A DNA stretch of 11,290 nt from Akkermansia muciniphila (GTDB lineage: Bacteria > Verrucomicrobiota > Verrucomicrobiia > Limisphaerales > UBA9464), in NCBI GenBank assembly GCA_945873715.1, contig CAMCFL010000051.1, positions 1-11,290 of the forward strand. Direction: 5' to 3'. Shown one piece after another: positions 1 to 5,116 of the stretch (position 1 is its first letter; each line of letters begins with the position of its first letter). The notes under the pieces are model-generated. The model saw only the letters and a list, made by a program, of their open reading frames with translations. It did no database searches and was not told the DNA's origin. A program made the translations under genes and the position numbers.

Positions 1-33
1 CACGAAGGGGTCGGACTCGCATGAAAGCTTCGC

Positions 34-66
34 AAAAAAACAAACGCCGCTGGAAATCCAGCGGCG
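34..66 (-). terminator. Rho-independent terminator of the tRNA-Glu gene
   Basis: A perfect 9-bp inverted repeat (45-53 pairs with 58-66, loop AAAT at 54-57) is followed, in the minus direction, by TTTGTTTTTTT (34-44). It begins 6 bases after the tRNA 3' end, as expected for intrinsic termination of the tRNA transcript. A GC-rich stem plus a U-run makes this a confident call. Confidence 0.9.
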
Positions 67-71
67 ATGAT

Positions 72-146
72 TGGTAGCGCGTATGGGAATCGAACCCATC
101 TTTCAGCCTTGAGAGGGCCGTGTCCTAACCGATAGACGAACACGCC
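72..146 (-). tRNA. tRNA-Glu (anticodon CUC)
   Basis: Read on the minus strand this 75-base stretch folds as a full cloverleaf. The acceptor arm is GGCGTGT against ACGCGCT with discriminator A and an encoded CCA (72-74). The D-arm has GTC/GAC stem ends, the anticodon stem is CGGCC/GGCTG, the anticodon loop is CTCTCAA, and the T-arm is ATGGG/CCCAT with loop TTCGATT. Loop positions 3-5 give anticodon CUC, which reads GAG (Glu). The D-arm resembles bacterial tRNA-Glu, including E. coli's. The first acceptor pair is a G-U wobble, slightly unusual. A terminator follows directly and a candidate promoter lies upstream, so it is probably a single-gene transcript. Confidence 0.95.
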
Positions 147-160
147 ACAACAGAATGCGA

Positions 161-189
161 TTGGTACCGAGCAAACTGGCATCCGTCAA
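161..189 (-). promoter_or_regulatory. Candidate sigma-70-type promoter of tRNA-Glu
   Basis: On the minus strand TTGACG (184-189) is followed after 17 bases by TACCAA (161-166), about 14 bases before the tRNA 5' end. The -35 box matches 5 of 6 consensus bases, the -10 box only 3 of 6. Spacing and position suit a tRNA promoter, but the weak -10 box leaves this tentative. Confidence 0.4.
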
Positions 190-287
190 GACTGCTGCTG
201 AGCAGATTAAAATCACAATCTGAGCATCTGACGAGTCTCGTAGGGTGGACGGAGAGAAGTCGAGCAGCAGGACCCAAAAGGCATGAA

Positions 288-313
288 GGGTCGCGTGCCG
301 AAGGAGGCGACCC
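288..313 (-). terminator. Degraded terminator copy downstream of the second PEP-CTERM gene
   Basis: Outer arms GGGTCGC (288-294) and GCGACCC (307-313) pair over 7 bp, but the inner stem has two G-G mismatches. On the minus strand the following sequence is CTTCATGCCTTTT, so the U-run is displaced. It is the duplicated counterpart of the intact hairpin at 1111-1146 and looks decayed; termination may be weak. Confidence 0.5.
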
Positions 314-332
314 TTGACTGAACTGATTCCCA

Positions 333-875
333 CTATTTTCGGCGGAACAGCAGCAGGCCACCGAGACCCAACGCAGCGAGCGCATAGGAGGAGGGCTCGG
401 GCACCACAAACCAGCTGAAGTTCGCGAGCACTGCGGGGAGCGTGGGCGGGCTGCCAGCGCCACCGAGGGCGGCAATCGAGAAGGAGACTTCGCCCTTCCA
501 ACCGGCCGAGGCGTAGGTCGCACCCGAGGTCACGTCCCAAGCGCGGACCATGACGTCAGCACTCGCACCTGGAATTAGGAAAGGGACCTCCAAGACGCCA
601 CCCGAAAACAGACCGGCGTTGGCACCGGTCAAGGGAGCTACACCGGTATAGGCGATCCCTGCCTTGGTGACGCCCTCGTAGTTACCCGTGGCCGGGTTCC
701 TGACGAGGATGTCGACCAGGAAGTTGGCGCCAGCGATCCCCGTCGTACCGTCCCTGTCGAAAATCCTCGGACGACCGGCGGTCTTGATGTTGGAGAAGTC
801 GATCGCACCCTGCGCCAGCACCGACGCGGCAGCGAAGACACCAACGAAACCCGCGAACAGGAGAGCTTTGTTCAT
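333..875 (-). CDS. PEP-CTERM sorting-domain exported protein (copy A)
   Basis: This 180-residue protein begins with a Sec signal peptide (hydrophobic stretch about residues 5-21, probable cleavage near LAQ). The mature part is rich in Gly, Ala, Val and Thr, and residues 158-180 form a complete PEP-CTERM tail: VPEPSSYALAALG, a hydrophobic segment, then FRRK. In this family the tail directs handling by an exosortase at the inner membrane, often with release or attachment outside the cell; no exosortase gene is in this window. It is roughly four fifths identical to the 1164-1709 product and arose with it by tandem duplication. ATG start at 873-875, with no Shine-Dalgarno. No catalytic motif is visible and the role outside the cell is unknown. 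Just upstream lies a broken remnant of the partner gene, not an intact copy. Confidence 0.9.
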   Translation of the reverse strand: MNKALLFAGFVGVFAAASVLAQGAIDFSNIKTAGRPRIFDRDGTTGIAGANFLVDILVRNPATGNYEGVTKAGIAYTGVAPLTGANAGLFSGGVLEVPFLIPGASADVMVRAWDVTSGATYASAGWKGEVSFSIAALGGAGSPPTLPAVLANFSWFVVPEPSSYALAALGLGGLLLFRRK

Positions 876-908
876 GTGGGGTGAGTTGCTACTGGATCGT
901 AGGGTCAG

Positions 909-1082
909 TCAATCGTGAAGCTGCAGAGGCCAGTTCTGCGTGGGCTCGCGGTTGAGCACGAAGAAGGATTCAGCAACGCCGACGGCGGGCGCTTCGCCGA
1001 TCCTCGTGCCTCGGAGAGCGTCGGTGCCAGCGTAGTTTCCAGCGGCGAACTGGAAGACGGTCTTGTCACCAAGCGGATACGC
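909..1082 (-). pseudogene. C-terminal remnant of the two-repeat secreted protein
   Basis: On the minus strand this stretch encodes a sequence matching residues 147-202 of the 1739-2347 product (GDKTVFQFAAGNY against GDETVYQFAAGNY, and VGVAESFFVLN in both). The first 70 per cent of the gene, including start and signal peptide, is absent. One extra base near the 3' end, after the NW codons, shifts the frame so the original TFTIN ending is lost and a stop appears at 909. It occupies the same place relative to PEP-CTERM copy A as the intact gene does relative to copy B, so it is a by-product of the tandem duplication. A short readable frame starts at 1100 without a signal peptide; I do not think it makes a functional product. 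Confidence 0.8.
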
Positions 1083-1110
1083 GGGTGAAACACAGATCAC
1101 CCAGGGCTGG

Positions 1111-1146
1111 AAAACAAAAAGGGTCGCCTTCCGAAGAAGGCGACCC
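1111..1146 (-). terminator. Strong UUCG-loop intrinsic terminator
   Basis: Perfect 11-bp stem (1121-1131 with 1136-1146). On the minus strand the loop is TTCG closed by C-G, the very stable UUCG tetraloop, and it is followed by TTTTTGTTTT (1111-1120). It begins 18 bases past the stop codon of the PEP-CTERM gene at 1164 and should end the transcript from the two exported-protein genes. Confidence 0.92.
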
Positions 1147-1163
1147 CTGATTTGCCAATCCGA

Positions 1164-1709
1164 TTACTTGCGGCGGAACAGCAGCAGGCCACCGAGACCC
1201 AACGCAGCGAGCGCGTAAGTGGAGGGCTCAGGAACCAGAGCGAAGCTCCTGAAGTTCGCGATCACAGCCGGGAGCGTGGGCGGGCTGCCAGCGCCACCGA
1301 GCTTGTCGATCGAGAACGAGATCTCGTTCTTGTACAGAGCCGAGGCGTAGGTCGCGCCCGAGGTCACGTCCCAAGCGCGGACGATGACATCAGCCTTCGC
1401 ATCAGGGGCGACGAAGGGAACAACCAAGGTACCACCCGAGAACAGACCGGCGTTGGAGCCAGTCAAGGGAGCGGAACCGGCGTAGGCCACACCACCCTTG
1501 GTGACGCCCTCGTAGTTCCCGGTGGCCGGGTTCTTGACGAGGATGTCGACCAGGAAGTTGGCGCCACCGATCGCCGTCGTGCCGTCCTTGTCGAAAATCT
1601 TCGGACGACCGACAGTCTTGATGTTGGAGAAGTCGATCGTGCCCTGCGCCAGCACCGAAGCGGCAGCGAAGACACCAACAACACTCGCGAACAGTTGAGC
1701 TTTGTTCAT
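1164..1709 (-). CDS. PEP-CTERM sorting-domain exported protein (copy B)
   Basis: 181 residues: a signal peptide (hydrophobic residues 5-21, likely cut near VLAQ), a mature domain starting GTIDFSN, and a C-terminal PEP-CTERM tail at residues 159-181 (VPEPSTYALAALG, hydrophobic run, FRRK). The QGxIxFxN beginning of the mature part is one I associate with many verrucomicrobial PEP-CTERM proteins. The tail is expected to be handled by an exosortase, not encoded here. The gene starts 29 bases after the stop of the two-repeat secreted protein, so the two are probably one transcript ending at the UUCG terminator. ATG at 1707-1709 with no Shine-Dalgarno. Closest relative in the window is copy A at 333-875. 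No enzymatic motif; likely a structural surface or matrix protein, by inference only. Confidence 0.92.
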   Translation of the reverse strand: MNKAQLFASVVGVFAAASVLAQGTIDFSNIKTVGRPKIFDKDGTTAIGGANFLVDILVKNPATGNYEGVTKGGVAYAGSAPLTGSNAGLFSGGTLVVPFVAPDAKADVIVRAWDVTSGATYASALYKNEISFSIDKLGGAGSPPTLPAVIANFRSFALVPEPSTYALAALGLGGLLLFRRK

Positions 1710-1738
1710 GTGCAGTGAATAGTTATGGGATCGTAGGA

Positions 1739-2347
1739 TCAGTTAATCGTGAACGTGCGGGTCCAGTTCTTCGAGGGCTCGTTGTTGAGCACGAAGAAGG
1801 ATTCAGCAACGCCCACCGTGGGAGCGTCACCGAGCCACGTGCCACCGAGAGCGTCGGTGCCAACGTAGTTTCCAGCGGCGAACTGGTAGACGGTCTCGTC
1901 GCCGACCGGGTACTCGAGAGCGTCGAGCTTGCCAGCCTGCGGGAGGGCCGAGGAGCGGATGGAGAGGCCGGCCGGGATGGAAACGACCTTACCGACAGCA
2001 ACCTCACCGACAAAGGTGATCTTGACATCAGCAGCGTCGAGACCGAAGGCGAAAAATCCGCCGCCGGGAGCAACCACCACATCATTACCTTCGATCCAGG
2101 CACCACCGAGGGCCGTGGAACCGACGAAATTACCACCGATGTAGTGGTAGAGAGCGAGATCGCTGCTGATCTTGATCACCTCATCAACAGTGTTGCCACC
2201 GTTGTTGAGGGGATTGGCGATCATCAGGAACTGACCCTTGGGCACCGTCTTGTTGACGTAACCCACGATATTCTTCGAGGTCGTCTGCGCGAGCAGAGAA
2301 CCACTGGCCGCAACAGCGACCGCGAGGAGAAGAGCGTTAGTTCTCAT
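1739..2347 (-). CDS. Secreted two-repeat beta-type protein of unknown function
   Basis: 202 residues from the ATG at 2345-2347. I chose this start over an upstream GTG (2380) because it gives a clean signal peptide: MRTN, a hydrophobic run to about residue 19, and a likely cut at LAQ. The mature protein begins KNIVGYVNKTVPKGQF and has two repeats of about 85 residues (about 26-115 and 119-201). The best match is residues 66-101 against 153-188: both have Y, GN(F/Y)VG, ALGGxW, then GFF or SFF. I associate this VGYVN-type repeat with exported proteins of Verrucomicrobia, but I know no function for it. There is no PEP-CTERM tail or other anchor, so it is probably periplasmic or released. It is first in a likely two-gene unit with the PEP-CTERM gene 29 bases downstream, and a broken duplicate of its end lies at 909-1082. 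Confidence 0.85.
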   Translation of the reverse strand: MRTNALLLAVAVAASGSLLAQTTSKNIVGYVNKTVPKGQFLMIANPLNNGGNTVDEVIKISSDLALYHYIGGNFVGSTALGGAWIEGNDVVVAPGGGFFAFGLDAADVKITFVGEVAVGKVVSIPAGLSIRSSALPQAGKLDALEYPVGDETVYQFAAGNYVGTDALGGTWLGDAPTVGVAESFFVLNNEPSKNWTRTFTIN

Positions 2348-2413
2348 GGATTGGCTAATAACTTCCGTGTGTGTCTGCACGTTGCCGAAGGACCCATGCG
2401 GGCGTCAATGGCA

Positions 2414-2442
2414 ATTTCAGGGATTGCCGGAACTATTTTCAA
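2414..2442 (-). promoter_or_regulatory. Candidate promoter of the exported-protein unit
   Basis: On the minus strand TTGAAA (2437-2442) is followed after exactly 17 bases by TGAAAT (2414-2419). Matches to consensus are 5 of 6 and 4 of 6. It lies about 65-95 bases upstream of the ATG at 2347 and faces the right way. The rest of the 2348-2541 gap shows no other clear element. Tentative. Confidence 0.3.
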
Positions 2443-2541
2443 TTCCTCCCCAGCTGGCCTTGGCTTGATGGAGGCCCAGTTTTGGCGCAACCGTGAGTTC
2501 CGAATGGAGTTTCACCGCTGGTGCCCCATCCTTCGCCGATC

Positions 2542-3408
2542 ATGCTTCGAGTACTGAATCCGATGGCGCTCACTGCAGTCCTCGCAGCGGGCGTGGGCGT
2601 TCTTGCGGCGGATCCGGAGGAGGCGACCGCTCTGACTCCCGCCACGGTGGATGTTCCCATCGCTGCCGTCGTCGCCTCGAACTCCCCTCCAGCAAATCCC
2701 TTCCGGCCAATTTCCGCCCGGAATGCCTTTGGGATCAAGGAGCCTGCCCCACCTCCTCCTCCGGTTCCAGAGACTCCCTCGGCGCCACCCCCAGTTCCCT
2801 CCAACGTCACCTTGACCGGGTTTTCTCTCTGGCAGGGGCGCAAGAAGGTCTACCTCCAGGTTTCAGCTCCCGGATCGAAGGCACCTGCCTATCGTGACAT
2901 GGAGGAGGGCGATGTTCAGGATGACATCGAGGTTTTGGCCATCGACGAGAAGCGTGAAACCGCACGGATCCGAAATGCAGGGCAGGAGTTCACGCTCAAC
3001 TTCAAGGAAAACGGTGCCAAGGGCTCGGCATCCCCCGCCTCTGGACAGCCACCGGGTGCTCCCGGGGTGATCCCTGCCCCGGTGACTGCCGGCCTGGCAA
3101 ACCCCAATCTGAATCGCGGTGGAGGTGGGCCGACTGTGATTGGTCGGGGCGGCGTCTCCGAATCCCCTGGAGCCATGCCTGTGGGGACCATGCCCGCGCA
3201 GGCGATCGGTGACTCCAGTGTCGCGGCCTCAGCTTCGGGTTCCTACCCGATCCTTCCATCCCGTCGGCAGCGAACCGAGGGCCCCGCTTCCTCAGGCGCG
3301 GGCTCTGCGCCGGTGATCACGCCGGGGCAGGAGCGGGTGATCAACGGACGGGTCATCCCGGCTCCGCCTCCTGTTCCAGTGCTGCTGGATATCCCTCAAG
3401 GGGAATAG
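2542..3408 (+). CDS. GspC/PilP-like protein with HR-type domain and Pro/Gly-rich linkers
   Basis: 288 residues from the ATG at 2542. A GTG at 2521, with GGAG 11 bases upstream, would add 7 residues. Residues 1-23 form a signal peptide or N-terminal anchor (MLRVLNP, then a hydrophobic run to VLAA). Next come an Ala/Pro-rich spacer, the motif ARNAFGIKEP (59-68), a proline-rich stretch to about 86, and a compact domain at about 87-156: VTLTGFS, KKVYLQV, YRDMEEGDVQDDIEVLAID, ARIRNAGQEFTLNF. That pattern of beta strands, the EEGD turn and the closing xGxEFTL resembles the HR domain of GspC (type II secretion) and PilP (type IV pili), which contacts the secretin. The remaining 130 residues are Gly/Pro/Ala-rich and low in complexity. 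No other secretion gene is nearby, so the link to a secretion or pilus machine is inferred from the domain alone. Confidence 0.7.
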   Translation: MLRVLNPMALTAVLAAGVGVLAADPEEATALTPATVDVPIAAVVASNSPPANPFRPISARNAFGIKEPAPPPPPVPETPSAPPPVPSNVTLTGFSLWQGRKKVYLQVSAPGSKAPAYRDMEEGDVQDDIEVLAIDEKRETARIRNAGQEFTLNFKENGAKGSASPASGQPPGAPGVIPAPVTAGLANPNLNRGGGGPTVIGRGGVSESPGAMPVGTMPAQAIGDSSVAASASGSYPILPSRRQRTEGPASSGAGSAPVITPGQERVINGRVIPAPPPVPVLLDIPQGE

Positions 3409-3430
3409 TTCACCTGCACCCCCTCAAAGT

Positions 3431-3460
3431 TGCCGGGAGGATGTTGACCGTGTCCCGGCA
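3431..3460. promoter_or_regulatory. Inverted repeat overlapping the serA -35 region
   Basis: Perfect 8-bp arms TGCCGGGA (3431-3438) and TCCCGGCA (3453-3460) are separated by 14 bases, so the arm centres lie 22 bp apart, about two helical turns. The candidate -35 box (3444-3449) sits between the arms. This suits an operator for a dimeric repressor, or an RNA hairpin. No U-run follows, so it is not an intrinsic terminator of the upstream gene. Confidence 0.45.
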
Positions 3461-3472
3461 CATTCCTAACGT
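3444..3472 (+). promoter_or_regulatory. Candidate serA promoter
   Basis: TTGACC (3444-3449) and TAACGT (3467-3472) are 17 bases apart, and the -10 box ends 14 bases before the serA ATG, implying a very short leader. The -35 box matches 5 of 6 consensus bases, the -10 box 3 of 6. A leader of only a few bases would fit the missing Shine-Dalgarno. Confidence 0.4.
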
Positions 3473-3486
3473 GGGCCTTCGTCATT

Positions 3487-5085
3487 ATGCACGTCCTAGT
3501 CTGCGATCCGATCTCGCCGCGAGGCATCGAATTCTTCCATGCACGCCCTGAATTCAAGGTGACCGTCCTGCCCAAGCGGCTTTCAGAGTCCGAATTGATT
3601 CCATTGCTCACGGATGTGGAGGCAATGGTCGTGCGGTCTGAAACCAAGGTGACCCGGAAGTTGATGGAGGGCGCGCCAAACCTGAAGGTGGTGGGCCGGG
3701 CTGGGGTTGGGATCGACAATGTCGACGTCGAGGCCGCCACCCAACGCGGGGTCGTTGTGATGAACACGCCCGGTGGCAACACGATTACCACGGCCGAGTT
3801 GACCTTCTTCATGCTGGGTTCCCTGGCCCGCAAGATTCCCCCTGCCCATGCGTCCATGGTAGCCGGAAAGTGGGACAGGAAGCTTTTCCAGGGGACCGAA
3901 CTGGCGGGAAAGACCCTGGGGGTTCTCGGCGCAGGCCGCATCGGCACCGAGGTGGCCAAGAGAGCGATTGCCTTCGGAATGCGCGTCATCGCCTACGATC
4001 CCTTCCTCAACGATTCACGGGCGAAACAACTGGGAATTGAAGCGATCTCCGACCCGGATGGGGTTTATCGGGAGGCGGACTTCATCACCGTGCACATGCC
4101 GGTGACAGCCGAAACGCGAGGAATGCTGAATGCCGAGGCATTCGCCCGCATGAAACCAGGAGTCCGCCTGATCAACTGCGCTCGCGGCGAGATCATCCAT
4201 GAGGACGATCTGGTGACGGCCCTCCGAAGCGGACGGGTAGCCGGTGCGGCACTGGATGTGTTCGCCGTCGAACCTCTCGCCGCGGACCATCCGCTGCGGA
4301 GCCTGCCGAACGTCATCCTGACCCCCCACCTGGGTGCATCGACGGAAGAGGCGCAGGAGAAATGCGGGCTCGAAGTGGCTGAGATCATCAGTGCGTTCCT
4401 GCTCACCGGGGAGGTCCGAAATGCCGTCAATCTGCCTGGGGTGGATGCCAAGACCTACGAACTCGTCAAACCCTACCTGACCCTCGGCGAGAAACTCGGT
4501 TCGCTCCTGGGCCAATTGGTCCAGACGCCGGTGGATCGAGTGCACATCACCTACGGAGGCAGAGCTCGCGAACTGCCACAGACCGACCCCATCACGCGCG
4601 CTGTCTTGCGTGGATATTTGAGGCACGGGTCGGTGGCCGACATCAACAACATCAACGTCCGAAGTGCCGCAGCAGCGATCGGGTTGGGGGTGGAGGAGAA
4701 GCGCTCGGACGAGCCCGTCACCTTCAACGAGTGGTTGCATGTCCAATTGTTCAACGGATCCGAAAAGGTGCTCTCGGCCGGAGGAACCTTTTTTGGTTCC
4801 CCCAACAATCCCCGCATCGTCCGTCTGTATTCGACGCCAGTGGAGATCCCCATCAGCGGCACTCTCCTGCTGCTGAACAATCAGGACCGCCCCGGGATTG
4901 TTGGCAAGCTGGGGACCGTCCTCGCCCGCCATCAGGTCAACATCGCCAGCATGAGCCTGGGTCGTGAGGATCAGGGCGGCGAGGCTCTCACCGTCCTGGT
5001 GCTCGACAGCATACCGCCCCAAGCCTGCCTGGATGAACTGACCGCGGACGCCGCCATCTCCAACGTCAAGGTGATCCGTCTTTGA
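3487..5085 (+). CDS. serA: D-3-phosphoglycerate dehydrogenase (long, ACT-containing form)
   Basis: Catalyses NAD-dependent oxidation of 3-phosphoglycerate to 3-phosphohydroxypyruvate, the first step of serine synthesis, in the cytoplasm. The 532-residue length matches the long type of PGDH. Residues 1-100 and 285-310 form the substrate-binding domain. The nucleotide-binding domain has the Rossmann loop GAGRIG (148-153) and the NAD-ribose aspartate D171. The catalytic set is R233 (in CARGE), E262 (VEPL) and H281 (TPHLGAS). An intervening domain (about 320-450) and a C-terminal ACT domain (about 458-532, with NNQDRPGIVGKLG) follow; in relatives these bind serine or take part in assembly. ATG start 3487 gives the standard MHVLVCD beginning, with no Shine-Dalgarno. 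It has its own candidate promoter and inverted repeat, and the kinase-MurQ gene follows 31 bases later. Confidence 0.97.
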   Translation: MHVLVCDPISPRGIEFFHARPEFKVTVLPKRLSESELIPLLTDVEAMVVRSETKVTRKLMEGAPNLKVVGRAGVGIDNVDVEAATQRGVVVMNTPGGNTITTAELTFFMLGSLARKIPPAHASMVAGKWDRKLFQGTELAGKTLGVLGAGRIGTEVAKRAIAFGMRVIAYDPFLNDSRAKQLGIEAISDPDGVYREADFITVHMPVTAETRGMLNAEAFARMKPGVRLINCARGEIIHEDDLVTALRSGRVAGAALDVFAVEPLAADHPLRSLPNVILTPHLGASTEEAQEKCGLEVAEIISAFLLTGEVRNAVNLPGVDAKTYELVKPYLTLGEKLGSLLGQLVQTPVDRVHITYGGRARELPQTDPITRAVLRGYLRHGSVADINNINVRSAAAAIGLGVEEKRSDEPVTFNEWLHVQLFNGSEKVLSAGGTFFGSPNNPRIVRLYSTPVEIPISGTLLLLNNQDRPGIVGKLGTVLARHQVNIASMSLGREDQGGEALTVLVLDSIPPQACLDELTADAAISNVKVIRL

Positions 5086-5086
5086 C

Positions 5087-5106
5087 CCCTGTTTCCCAGG
5101 GCTTTT
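5087..5106 (+). terminator. Weak hairpin between serA and the kinase-MurQ gene
   Basis: CCCTG (5087-5091) and CAGGG (5097-5101) form a 5-bp stem with loop TTTCC, followed by CTTTT. It begins one base after the serA stop. The stem is short and the U-run has four bases, so at best it is a partial terminator that would still let some transcription through to the next gene. Confidence 0.3.
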
Positions 5107-5116
5107 CCGTCACCGA

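Noticed and set aside
1..33. A gene running off the left edge on the minus strand (an ATG lies at 20-22)
   Set aside because: Too few codons to judge; nothing recognisable.
909..1100. A small independent gene of 63 codons
   Set aside because: Its sequence is a truncated and frameshifted copy of the end of the 1739-2347 gene, with no signal peptide or start context.
1152..2557. Long open frames on the plus strand opposite the exported-protein genes (1152-1718 and 1715-2557)
   Set aside because: They lie antisense to genes with clear signal peptides and PEP-CTERM tails, have Arg/Glu/Gly/Val-rich compositions with no recognisable domain, and are explained by GC-rich codon bias of the opposite strand.
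4015..5022. 335-codon minus-strand open frame inside serA
   Set aside because: serA is complete and carries all catalytic residues; the antisense product has no family features.
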